Below are positions 31,119 to 40,158 of a DNA stretch of 53,112 nt, one piece after another. Numbering within the stretch: position 1 is the first letter of the stretch; the number at the start of each line of letters is the position of its first letter. The notes under the pieces are model-generated. The model saw nothing but the letters and a program-made list of their open reading frames with translations, was not told where the DNA came from and did no database searches. The position numbers and the translations under genes were made by a program. The DNA is from Saprospiraceae bacterium (GTDB lineage Bacteria > Bacteroidota > Bacteroidia > Chitinophagales > Saprospiraceae). The stretch lies in NCBI GenBank assembly GCA_020631235.1, contig JAHDHQ010000027.1, positions 1 through 53,112 on the forward strand. Direction: 5' to 3'.

Positions 31119-34100
31119 ATGTACTGTAAAGCAATTATATTAACAATTGTTGCCTTTTTGTTTTGCTCTAATTTTGCCAACACTCAAAGTTGTGAGCAAA
31201 CAATAAACTCAACCGTAATTTCAGATACTGAAAAGAGACTCATAGTCCATGTATCCGATCTTCTTTCAAATGATTTATCCAGCAGCACACAAGGTATTTG
31301 TGGTGTAAATATCAAATTTAATCACAGCTCTGTTGAAGTGATGCGTATTGATTTGGTTTCGCCTGCGGGCACTACTGTTAACTTGATTGGGCCTGCGACA
31401 GTCAATGGGTCTAATACTCAATTCATAAATTGGGATGTAGCTTTTAGACCTTGTGGATTCCCAGTTTCTCCAGATGAAAATTTTGATGACCAATGGAATA
31501 ACAACAACGATTGGGCGGGATTTTCTAATTATGAAGGTTCTTACTTTCCGGCTAATGGTTGCTTAGAATCATTTGATACAGGCACTGCAAATGGCAACTG
31601 GGCACTAATAGTAGAAGATTTAGGAAGTCCAGCTAATGGTTTAATCGAATCATTTGAATTAATATTTTGTGATCCTGCAGGTTTAGACTGTGCTGTTTGC
31701 GAATACACCATTAGTGATTACAATAATGATGGTAAAATCATTTGTGAAGGTGATGCAAGCCAAACTTTTGATTTTAGTAATGAAGTTCAATATGAAAGTT
31801 CGAATACTGATAACGAAGAGGTTTTACTACTCATACAAAATGATCTTATTTTAGATCAAGGAAATACATTAAACACAAACACTTTAGCACCGGGAACATA
31901 TCAAATTTGTGCATTAATCAGTGATGAAGGTGACTATAATGACATAGAAAATCAAACTACCTTATCTGGTTTAAGAGAAAGTATTATTCAAGAAAACTTG
32001 TGTGCTTTAGTTAGCCAGCAATGCAAAAGTATTACCATTGATGAAATAGAAGAAGAAAATGTAATCACTGACGCTCTATGTCAAAATGAATTATTTGATT
32101 TTAATGGCACGGCTTATCAAGTACCTTTAGATACAGTGATTTATAATTATTCAAATGGCGATAATGGAGCTTGCGAAAGTATAAATACTATTAATATAGA
32201 AGAAATAGTTGTCTTAGCAGAAATAGCCGATGTGTTCGAAGAAATAAGTGAAACCAATGAAATAGTGGCTTTGAGTGCTTCTTCAGTTTCTACAAACGGT
32301 AGTGATGTAAGCTATGCTTGGACTACAGAAAATGGCAATTATGCGGGAGCCACAAATGGTCCTACAACGATTGTCGATCAAGAAGGAATCTATTATTTGA
32401 CAATAACTAAACAAAATTGTTCGGATACAGATACTATAGAAATATTTAGATCACCTGCTTCTGGGGATGAAGTGATCTTAACAACAGGTGATGGATTTTG
32501 TATTGCAGATACAGTACAGATTTTTGTTGAAACAACACTTAGTATTGATACATATAACTGGAGCGGTCCTGCATTAGTTGATGCCAATGCTTGGTCACCT
32601 TTAGTTTACCAACCAGGTACGTATACACTTACCATTAATAGTCCTGATGAAGAAGAGGCGGTAGTTACTTCCATTGAAGTTTTAGCGGAACAAGTACCAA
32701 ATTTTAGTTTGAGTACAACTAACGACTTGATCACCTGTGTAGACATAATGGGTAATTTATCTACTAGCTTAAATAACCCTAATCAATACACCTACGAATG
32801 GTTAGATGAAGATGGTAATATATTAGGGCAGATATCTAATTTAGATATTAATGCGGGTGGTGATTATACAGTCATTGTTACTAATAATTCTGGATGTACA
32901 AATGAGGCGAGCATTTTTGTAGCAGAAGATATTACACCACATTCAGTGGACATCGTTGTAGATGATTTAGATTGTCAAGAAAATGGCCAATTTTTCCTTA
33001 CAGGAGATGCACCGATAAAATCAGTAAAATGGACAGGGCCTCCTTATGCAGTATTTAATGAAACGGATCAAAACCCTATCATTTCTGCTGTAGGAAAATA
33101 TACTGCTAAAGTTACATTTGAGGATGAGTGTATTGTCGTTAAAAGTGTAGATATGGATTACGATCCAGTGGTGCCAGATTTTGAGCTTGACGCGCCTACA
33201 ATTACCTGTGATCAGCGTGATATTCCACTCAACATTGAACCAAATCCTAATTATGAATATCGATGGAAAAGAACCAATGGTGGGTGGACGACTACTACAG
33301 AAATGGAACCTTCTACTAATAAAGGAGGAGACTACTCTGTGACTGTGACTGATGAAGATGGCTGTGATGCAGTTTATTATTTTAAAGTTAGAGTTGACAC
33401 AGTCGGTGCCTTATTCATGATAGAGTCAAATGACATTGACTGTATAAACGAATCAGCTGTACTTGATTATGGTTTTGAGGAAAATGGATTTAGAGACTTC
33501 AGTTGGTCAGGACCTGGCATTGATGCTACCAATGAAGATTTAGCACATCCGACAGTTACTGAGGGTGGTGTATATACTATTTCTGGAGTTACTGATTTAA
33601 ACGGTTGTGATTTTTCTCAAAGCATTGAAATACAAAAAGATTTAGAAGAAATTGCCATTACGAATGATAGTACCATTTTTACTATAACGTGTAAGCGGGC
33701 AAAAGCAAAATTAATTGCTAAAACGGATCGTGAGGGAGATGAATACCGATGGACTCAAAATGGAATATTGAAAGGAACTAATGACACTATAAGAAGTACT
33801 CAAAAAGGTACTTATAGATTATTGGTCACTGGGTCTAATGGATGTACAGACGAAGGTGTATATTTTGTAGAAGAAGATAAGGCTCCTCCTATAGTTTCAG
33901 ACTTATCATTGCCTACTATAGATTGTAATCAGGATATGGCACAAGTAGAAGTGGAGCTTACTGATAACCTTGGTGCTGAGGATTTTACTTTTGTCTGGAC
34001 TGATTTAAATAATGACACCTTAAGTATTCAAGATTTAAGTTTTACAACCTCAGAAAGTGGTGCTTACATTATACATTCTACAAATGATTTAAATGGTTGC

Positions 34101-35402
34101 ATAAGTCTAGATACCATAAATGTAATTGAAGATTATACATTACCAGATTTTGAAATAGCAGCAGATACTTTAACCTGCGCCAATTTAAATCCTTCCGTCT
34201 TTTTAATAGGTAATACAAATGATTTATCTATTCAATGGGATACTTATGAAGGAATCATAGAAGACGAATTAATGATTACAACTAGTGCCGAGGATACTGT
34301 CTTTTTGGTTTCGGCAGGATTAAATGGTTGCGAAAGATTAGATACTATTGCTATTGTTGCTGATACCGTTTACACTAGCCTTGACTTTGATTATACGGAA
34401 ACAGAAGCATGTGAAATAATTAACCTTCCATTACAGGTAGATGCAAGTATTGGAAATGAAAACACAAGCTTTTCTTGGTGGTCCAATACAGGTGAGATCA
34501 GTGGAGATAATACCAGTCCAGATGTCATAGTTAATGGAGATGGCTTTTACTTTGTGGTGGCCGAGAATTTAGACAACTCTTGCATTACTTATGACTCAAT
34601 ATTTATTGACGCAGTTGGAAGTATTGACGGGGCACTTATTGATCAGTCAAATCCATTTTGTAATAATGATCCGACAGGAACCATTAATGTGCAAGATGTG
34701 GATGGAGGTTCAGGTAATTATGAGTACGCCTTAAATGGCAGCAATGATTTTCAAGCCTCACCTAATTTTGATGAGTTGACCAGTGGAGCGTATACCCTAA
34801 ATATCATAGATGACACAGGTTGTTCTTTAGATACCATAGTTATGCTTGATGCAGGTAACACAATAGAAGTGGAAACCATCGAAACCATCGAAGTTAATGA
34901 AGGAGAAAGCATAAGTATTTTTGCAGATGCTGACTACTCAGGGAATACAATAACATACGAATGGATCAGTGAGTATATTACTTCTTGTGGCGATTGTGAT
35001 GAAGTGGAATTAACGCCATTCTCTAATGAAACGGTAATTGTTTATGTGACCGATGAAAATGGATGTACAGACTTTTCTGAGATTAGAATATTTGTCAACG
35101 AGAAATCAGATGTCTTTTTACCGAATGCATTTTCTCCACTCGCAAGTGAAGCGGTTAATCAAGTCTTACAGCCTTGGTTTGCGCCATTTGTGGATAATGT
35201 AAACGACTTTTCTGTCTATGATAGATGGGGAAATCAAGTCTTTAATGCAAGTAATATTGACCCATCATCCGAGACTATTTTGTGGGATGGAACTTATAAT
35301 GGTCAGAATTTACCGAGTGGTGTGTATGTGATCTTAGTAGACTATACAAAAGGTTCAGGACAGCGAGTGACAATTACTCAAGATATTACTTTGATTCGCT
35401 AA
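31119..35402 (+). CDS. Secreted 1427-residue protein: P-domain-like N-terminus, eight Ig-like repeats, SprB-like repeat, type B T9SS domain
   Basis: A signal peptide (about residues 1-22) is followed at about 30-190 by a region resembling the proprotein-convertase P domain: strands VNIKFNHSSVEV and RIDLVSPAGTTVNLIGP, a W-x-x-x-F-R-P-CG segment, then GNWALIVEDL and ESFEL. No subtilisin domain accompanies it. Residues 529-1170 form eight ~80-residue Ig-like repeats. Residues 1171 to about 1247 resemble a SprB repeat (GTINVQDVDGGSGNYEYALN). Residues 1331-1427 are the type B T9SS domain with VYDRWGNQVF, WDGTYNG and terminal TLIR. Likely a surface-anchored binding protein; ligand unknown. Confidence 0.87.
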   Translation: MYCKAIILTIVAFLFCSNFANTQSCEQTINSTVISDTEKRLIVHVSDLLSNDLSSSTQGICGVNIKFNHSSVEVMRIDLVSPAGTTVNLIGPATVNGSNTQFINWDVAFRPCGFPVSPDENFDDQWNNNNDWAGFSNYEGSYFPANGCLESFDTGTANGNWALIVEDLGSPANGLIESFELIFCDPAGLDCAVCEYTISDYNNDGKIICEGDASQTFDFSNEVQYESSNTDNEEVLLLIQNDLILDQGNTLNTNTLAPGTYQICALISDEGDYNDIENQTTLSGLRESIIQENLCALVSQQCKSITIDEIEEENVITDALCQNELFDFNGTAYQVPLDTVIYNYSNGDNGACESINTINIEEIVVLAEIADVFEEISETNEIVALSASSVSTNGSDVSYAWTTENGNYAGATNGPTTIVDQEGIYYLTITKQNCSDTDTIEIFRSPASGDEVILTTGDGFCIADTVQIFVETTLSIDTYNWSGPALVDANAWSPLVYQPGTYTLTINSPDEEEAVVTSIEVLAEQVPNFSLSTTNDLITCVDIMGNLSTSLNNPNQYTYEWLDEDGNILGQISNLDINAGGDYTVIVTNNSGCTNEASIFVAEDITPHSVDIVVDDLDCQENGQFFLTGDAPIKSVKWTGPPYAVFNETDQNPIISAVGKYTAKVTFEDECIVVKSVDMDYDPVVPDFELDAPTITCDQRDIPLNIEPNPNYEYRWKRTNGGWTTTTEMEPSTNKGGDYSVTVTDEDGCDAVYYFKVRVDTVGALFMIESNDIDCINESAVLDYGFEENGFRDFSWSGPGIDATNEDLAHPTVTEGGVYTISGVTDLNGCDFSQSIEIQKDLEEIAITNDSTIFTITCKRAKAKLIAKTDREGDEYRWTQNGILKGTNDTIRSTQKGTYRLLVTGSNGCTDEGVYFVEEDKAPPIVSDLSLPTIDCNQDMAQVEVELTDNLGAEDFTFVWTDLNNDTLSIQDLSFTTSESGAYIIHSTNDLNGCISLDTINVIEDYTLPDFEIAADTLTCANLNPSVFLIGNTNDLSIQWDTYEGIIEDELMITTSAEDTVFLVSAGLNGCERLDTIAIVADTVYTSLDFDYTETEACEIINLPLQVDASIGNENTSFSWWSNTGEISGDNTSPDVIVNGDGFYFVVAENLDNSCITYDSIFIDAVGSIDGALIDQSNPFCNNDPTGTINVQDVDGGSGNYEYALNGSNDFQASPNFDELTSGAYTLNIIDDTGCSLDTIVMLDAGNTIEVETIETIEVNEGESISIFADADYSGNTITYEWISEYITSCGDCDEVELTPFSNETVIVYVTDENGCTDFSEIRIFVNEKSDVFLPNAFSPLASEAVNQVLQPWFAPFVDNVNDFSVYDRWGNQVFNASNIDPSSETILWDGTYNGQNLPSGVYVILVDYTKGSGQRVTITQDITLIR
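32703..34628 (+). repeat. Eight ~80-residue Ig-like repeats in the 1427-residue protein
   Basis: Residues 529-1170 divide into eight units averaging 80 residues. Almost every unit has one cysteine near its start (I/L-T/D-C) and one near its end (N/D-G-C), with a central Y/F-x-W strand, consistent with one intradomain disulfide each. Seven of the eight linkers are acidic (EDITP, EEDKAPP, EDYTLPD and similar). Confidence 0.75.
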
Positions 35403-35461
35403 AATTGGTAAGATATATGCCTTATATTGCATGTTGTTTTAATATGCTATATAAATAGTGC

Positions 35462-38400
35462 ATGAAGGGATTTGTTTTTGTCGGAATTTTGGTGTTGAGT
35501 TTTGTGTCTGGAGCCTTGGCTCAGGTTACTTTTCACGATAATTGTGAAGATGCATTTAATAGCACAAATTGTGCAAATCTAGGGGAGAGCAATGTTGTCA
35601 ATATTGTGATTCCAGAGAATGACAATTATCTTGCTGATTTCGAAAGGATAAATGTAATAGAAGATTGTTCGGGAGCCGGGCTTGATTTTCTATCAGTAGA
35701 AAGTCCTAGGTATTTCAGTTTTATTGCTTATGCAGAAAGTATTGCTTTTGACCTAGAGATTAACAACATAGTCCCAGCCAGTAATAATGAATTATCAGAA
35801 TCTGGTGGACAAGTGGCCATTTTAAAAGACTGTACAGAGCTTTCTGGTATTTTCCAATATAATTTTTGTAACGGTGTCGGATTCCCGGCTAGGGTACACG
35901 GTGATATTAGTACTTCTCGTGTCCTATTTAATTTTGAAGTCGGATGTAGATACGTTTTTCTGTTAGATGGGATTAGTGGGAGTGGTGCCGAATACACCAT
36001 TACCTTCACAAATTATGATAGCAATCTCACTCTTCCGTTTGTGGAGTGTTTAGCATTACAAAATGATGATTGTCTGTTGCTTGGTGAGGATGATTGTAGT
36101 GTGGTCACCAGCATCTGCGAAAACTCTAGCTTTTCTTTTAGTTCTGATACCTTAGGCGACTGGGGTTGTGTTGATTACATATGGACCTTAGAAGACGAAA
36201 ACTTTAGCACCATAGAATCAGTCATTATTGACACAGTTGATTTTCATTATGACTCGCTGGATATAGGCTGGTATTATTACTCACTCGAAGCTCAGCATGA
36301 GTGCGATACCATTACTATTTTAGACTCTTTTTATGTAGCTCCAGTTACAGAAACCTACTTGCAGGATACCTTCATATGCATTGAAGCAATCGATGATTTT
36401 AACTGGCCAGGCAACTGGTTAGGTTTTAATGGACAAATCACTGAAGGAATGGATTCTGTTTTTATGTATGCTTACGAAGATGAGTGTAAATGTGGTTTTA
36501 ATGAATATTTGCGTGTGACTGTGTCAGAAAGTTTAACCCAAGGGACATATGATACTTTAATTTGTAACTCGTTTATTCCTTTTGTTTACAATGGAGAGGT
36601 TATCAATGGTCCGGTACAAAATTACGTCCAAGACTTATCTAATTTAAGTTCGCTAGGCTGCGATTCATCAGTGGTTTTAAATGTAATTTATGCAGAAATT
36701 ATGGCTGATGTGCAAGTGATTGATTGTGAAGATGATTCGATTACAATTTCTGCTGTTGTGAATGGAATTCCCAATGAGGTAAGTAACTATGCGATTATTT
36801 GGAGCGATGATCAAGGTTTGCTTGGGAGTGAAACCGAGCTAACGATTGGAATCAATGATGCCATTAGTTTATCGATCGAATTGGATTATTTAGGACAGTT
36901 GTGTACACATGAAATATTAGAGGACATGTCATTTATAACTGAAGGATCGGGGGACTTTTCTATACCGAGTTATGACTGTTATGCATCTAATGATACTATC
37001 ATTATTACCTTTGACGGAGAAGCTATAAATAATCCTGCTTTAACGATCAATCAACTGAGTGCCTATACATATGAGCTTGTAAATAATCAATGGATATTTA
37101 GTGGTATGACGGAAGATGATCAAGTGCTCATTGAGTATTTTTCCGCTATTGAAGGCATTTGTTCTTCAGACACCATACTCATTGATTGTTCATTGACATG
37201 TATTCCATATCAGATTAATTTATTAGGCTCTACAGATCCCATCTGTTGGTCAGCTGGGGACCCAGGCATCAATTTAGAGTATATTGCTAGTCCTACTGTT
37301 TCAGTAGATGGTGAAGTACTATGGTCAGATGGGATAAATGATTTAAGCAATCCTTGGTATCCTGTAGATAATATAGATTCCCTGTACACGATTTACTTTA
37401 CACTGGAGGAATTAGGTTGCTATTATTATGATACAATGCAAATCGAGGTGATAGCTGTTCCAATAGCAAGTGTTGTTCAAGAAGAGCTCCGTATTTGTGG
37501 AAGTGAATCCATCGAACTATTGCAATATCTGGATTTTCACATAGATGTAAATAATGTTGACTTCTCAGGTGATGTCGAAAATGTTTTAATAGATGATGGT
37601 GACAATTTAATCTTAAGCTGGGATAGCCCAGGCACAAAAGAAATTAGTTTTAGCGCATATAACAATCCATTTTGTCCTTCTAATGAAGTAAGTATCACAG
37701 TCATAGTCGAAGAACCATTTATGGAAGATATATTTTGTCAGGCCATGGGTGCTGATATTCTTTTTTATTGGTTAGACATACCTTGTATAGAATCATGGGA
37801 TGTATATATAAATGGTGATTTTCAAGGTGTGCAATCAGATACATTTTTCATAGCCACAGATTTCCCATCAGAGACAAATATAGAGATAGAAATTATCCCT
37901 AATGGTGACTGTGCTTGTATGTACGACGTACAAACGACGGAATGTACAACTCCTGATTGTCCAGATATAAATTTAAGTGCGGATTTTCTAGATACTCTAT
38001 ATTGCGAAAATAATCTGCCTACAAGTTTGCAACTAATGGCTTATGATGGTTCAGTATCAATGAATGCCTTGGGTGTTTGGTCAGGACCTTTGATGGACAA
38101 TGAGGGGTTTATTGAAATTAGCCAGCTAGGTGTGGGGATTCATGAATATACCTTTGAGTACAATTATGATAGTAATTGTTTGTTTTCAACCAATGTTGTG
38201 ATCAATATTGTGGAAGTTACAGAAATACCCTACGAGATTATTCAACCAAATTGTTATTTGATGGATGTTGGCCAATTTTATATGGAGTCCTTGCCGTCTA
38301 ATATCGAATCAACGATTTATATCGATGATGAAGCTGTAGAATGGTCCTCAGAAATAGATTTAGGTATGGGAATCCATGAGATACAATTTACGGATACTAA

Positions 38401-38989
38401 TGGCTGTGTACAAAATTACGAAGTAGAGATCGTACCCGTCATGGAGCCTGATTTTGAGTTAGTTGGAGAAACCTTGTTGATAGAGGGAGAAACGTATGAG
38501 TACAGTATAAATAGCCCGAGCACGCTTGATTCCATTACATGGTCACTAAATGATGTTGTATTATGCAGTGGGGCTGCTTGTGATGAGCTTATTCTATCAA
38601 ATTTTGATAGCGATATAATGGAGTTGTGCGCAGTCTGTTATTTTAGTGAAGGCTGCTTCAAAGAGATTTGCATCGAATTAAGGTTGCAAGAGCAAACAAA
38701 TATTTTTATTCCGAATGTATTTAGTCCACATGCAGACGAGAAAAATGGCTCATGGATGATCGGGACAAATGTTGAAGGTTTTATACTTGACGAGGTTTCT
38801 GTTTATGATCGATGGGGTAATCGTGTCTATTATTTGTACGATCAAATGATAGATGGAGAGCTAGTACTTTGGGACGGGACATTTGCTGGAGCACCAGTAG
38901 TTGCAGGTGTATATGTGTATAAGATACATTATACAGATGAAACAGGATTGGCCAAAAGAATCGTGGGCGACCTTACCTTAATTCGCTAG
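35462..38989 (+). CDS. Secreted 1175-residue protein with type B T9SS domain
   Basis: A signal peptide (about residues 1-20, ending GALAQ) leads into a ~180-residue N-terminal module. It begins with C-E-D-A-F and later has GGQVAILKDC and GCRYVFLLDGISG, resembling one copy of the repeat used fifteen times in the 3922-residue protein. The middle consists of Cys-rich beta-strand segments I cannot assign. The last ~97 residues (IFIPNVFSP, VYDRWGNRVY, WDGTFAG, terminal TLIR) are a type B T9SS domain. It starts 59 nt after the preceding gene with no clear terminator between, so the two may be co-transcribed. Its last 12 nt overlap cmk on the other strand. Confidence 0.86.
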   Translation: MKGFVFVGILVLSFVSGALAQVTFHDNCEDAFNSTNCANLGESNVVNIVIPENDNYLADFERINVIEDCSGAGLDFLSVESPRYFSFIAYAESIAFDLEINNIVPASNNELSESGGQVAILKDCTELSGIFQYNFCNGVGFPARVHGDISTSRVLFNFEVGCRYVFLLDGISGSGAEYTITFTNYDSNLTLPFVECLALQNDDCLLLGEDDCSVVTSICENSSFSFSSDTLGDWGCVDYIWTLEDENFSTIESVIIDTVDFHYDSLDIGWYYYSLEAQHECDTITILDSFYVAPVTETYLQDTFICIEAIDDFNWPGNWLGFNGQITEGMDSVFMYAYEDECKCGFNEYLRVTVSESLTQGTYDTLICNSFIPFVYNGEVINGPVQNYVQDLSNLSSLGCDSSVVLNVIYAEIMADVQVIDCEDDSITISAVVNGIPNEVSNYAIIWSDDQGLLGSETELTIGINDAISLSIELDYLGQLCTHEILEDMSFITEGSGDFSIPSYDCYASNDTIIITFDGEAINNPALTINQLSAYTYELVNNQWIFSGMTEDDQVLIEYFSAIEGICSSDTILIDCSLTCIPYQINLLGSTDPICWSAGDPGINLEYIASPTVSVDGEVLWSDGINDLSNPWYPVDNIDSLYTIYFTLEELGCYYYDTMQIEVIAVPIASVVQEELRICGSESIELLQYLDFHIDVNNVDFSGDVENVLIDDGDNLILSWDSPGTKEISFSAYNNPFCPSNEVSITVIVEEPFMEDIFCQAMGADILFYWLDIPCIESWDVYINGDFQGVQSDTFFIATDFPSETNIEIEIIPNGDCACMYDVQTTECTTPDCPDINLSADFLDTLYCENNLPTSLQLMAYDGSVSMNALGVWSGPLMDNEGFIEISQLGVGIHEYTFEYNYDSNCLFSTNVVINIVEVTEIPYEIIQPNCYLMDVGQFYMESLPSNIESTIYIDDEAVEWSSEIDLGMGIHEIQFTDTNGCVQNYEVEIVPVMEPDFELVGETLLIEGETYEYSINSPSTLDSITWSLNDVVLCSGAACDELILSNFDSDIMELCAVCYFSEGCFKEICIELRLQEQTNIFIPNVFSPHADEKNGSWMIGTNVEGFILDEVSVYDRWGNRVYYLYDQMIDGELVLWDGTFAGAPVVAGVYVYKIHYTDETGLAKRIVGDLTLIR

Positions 38990-39664
38990 TTTAATGCGCT
39001 CTAGCGCCATTTCGTAAGCTTTTTCTAACAGATCATCAAAAGATATAGTAGAGTTGTCCAGAACGATAGCATCGCTTGTTTGTACTAAAGGGCTATCAGC
39101 CCGAGTGGAGTCAATATTATCTCTATGCGTTAGATTCTTGAGGACATCGGTTTCACTCAAATTAGTGTGCCCCTTGTGTTGTAATTCGAGCAGTCGACGC
39201 TTAGACCGAGTAGCTAGATCTGCATTCATAAAAAATTTTAGTTCGGCATCTGGAAAGACGACGGATCCTATATCACGACCATCCATAACCACCCCTTTAT
39301 CTTTTCCATAAGATTGTTGGATACTCACTAAATAAGTTCGTACACAACTGATAGCTGCCACTTCAGAAACCATGTTGGAAATTTCCATACTCCTGATATC
39401 TTCAGAAATATCTAGATCATTTACGCTGACTTTTAATTTTCCGTCTACAGAAAAGAGTTTGATGAGGGCACCTTTTAAATGCTTTTCTAAATGTTTATCA
39501 TTTAGTTCAATGTTGTTTTGAATGATAAACCACGTGATGGCTCGGTACATCGCTCCACTATCTATATATAAATAGTTTAGTTTTTTGGCAAGCGCTTTAG
39601 CTAAAGTAGATTTTCCAGAAGAGGAATATCCATCGATGGCAATATTTATTTTGGGGTTTTTCAA
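38978..39664 (-). CDS. cmk: Cytidylate kinase (start moved to TTG at 39664)
   Basis: Phosphorylates CMP/dCMP with ATP in pyrimidine nucleotide salvage and synthesis. The P-loop is IAIDGYSSSGKST, followed by YIDSGAMYRAITW and VVMDGRDIGSVVFPDAELKFF, all typical of Cmk. The open frame extends upstream to a TTG at 39703, but that codon lies inside the loop of a terminator hairpin and would add 13 atypical residues. The TTG at 39664 gives MKNPKINIAIDGYSS and a 228-residue product, close to the 227 residues of E. coli Cmk. No in-frame ATG exists near the start. The stop overlaps the convergent 1175-residue gene. Confidence 0.92.
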   Translation of the reverse strand: MKNPKINIAIDGYSSSGKSTLAKALAKKLNYLYIDSGAMYRAITWFIIQNNIELNDKHLEKHLKGALIKLFSVDGKLKVSVNDLDISEDIRSMEISNMVSEVAAISCVRTYLVSIQQSYGKDKGVVMDGRDIGSVVFPDAELKFFMNADLATRSKRRLLELQHKGHTNLSETDVLKNLTHRDNIDSTRADSPLVQTSDAIVLDNSTISFDDLLEKAYEMALERIKLAN

Positions 39665-39686
39665 TTTGAGCTGGGAAGATAAAAAA

Positions 39687-39715
39687 AAGCCTTGTAAAGT
39701 CAAATTACAAGGCTT
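39687..39715 (-). terminator. Terminator between the DUF2795 gene and cmk
   Basis: Perfect 11-bp arms (AAGCCTTGTAA at 39687-39697 and its complement at 39705-39715) with a 7-nt loop. On the minus strand it is followed by eight T residues (39681-39688 read in reverse). An additional GGGAAG/CTTCCC pair (39673-39678 with 39713-39718) could form a competing outer stem. It lies 24 nt after the DUF2795 stop. Confidence 0.85.
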
Positions 39716-39738
39716 CCCATAGTTTTATTCTTAATATG

Positions 39739-39963
39739 TTAATATTCATCTTCGTTGAAAAGAAAATCATCCTTTCTAGGATAATCTGGCCAAATATCTT
39801 CCATGTTTTCATAAACCTCTCCTTCATCCTCTTCCATGGCTTGAAGATTTTCTATAACCTCCATGGGTGATCCTGACCTTATGGCATAGTCGATTAATTC
39901 GTCTCTGGTGGCAGGCCAAGGAGCGTCTTCAAGATGGTGTGCTAATTCTAGTGTCCAATACAT
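39739..39963 (-). CDS. DUF2795 family protein
   Basis: The 74-residue acidic, soluble protein begins MYWTLELAHHLEDAPWPATR and contains ELIDYAIRSGSPMEVIENLQ, the core of DUF2795. The C-terminal part, with DIWPDYPRKDDFLFNEDEY, resembles the highly conserved form found throughout Bacteroidota. Molecular function is unknown. A good phylum-type promoter lies about 60-90 nt upstream and a strong terminator directly downstream, so it is probably a monocistronic, well-expressed gene. Confidence 0.92.
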   Translation of the reverse strand: MYWTLELAHHLEDAPWPATRDELIDYAIRSGSPMEVIENLQAMEEDEGEVYENMEDIWPDYPRKDDFLFNEDEY

Positions 39964-40021
39964 TAATAAAATGATCTAAATAAACAAATAATGAAAAATT
40001 ATATATGACTATAATTTCTCG

Positions 40022-40051
40022 CAAAAGTATTAAAAACTGACAAAAAACAAA
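40022..40051 (-). promoter_or_regulatory. Bacteroidota-type promoter for the DUF2795 gene
   Basis: Read on the minus strand: TTTG (40048-40051), an 18-nt spacer, then TACTTTTG (40022-40029), matching the TTTG / TAnnTTTG consensus fully. Transcription would start near 40015, giving a leader of about 50 nt before the ATG at 39963. Confidence 0.7.
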
Positions 40052-40158
40052 GATTTAAGTGATTAATCTTAAGTTAGTATATCCGTTTAAATACGAAATA
40101 TCAATGACAATAAGTAAAATGTCCAGAACTTAGTTCATTAATAAGTCCTAAAATCTTC

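Noticed and set aside
15209-34628. CRISPR-like or recent DNA tandem repeats
   Set aside because: The periodicity is at protein level only; DNA copies are diverged and have no identical repeats with unique spacers.
13937-38989. Genomic island from recent horizontal transfer
   Set aside because: No integrase, IS element or tRNA-associated att duplication; the AT-rich codon use looks like that of neighbouring genes.
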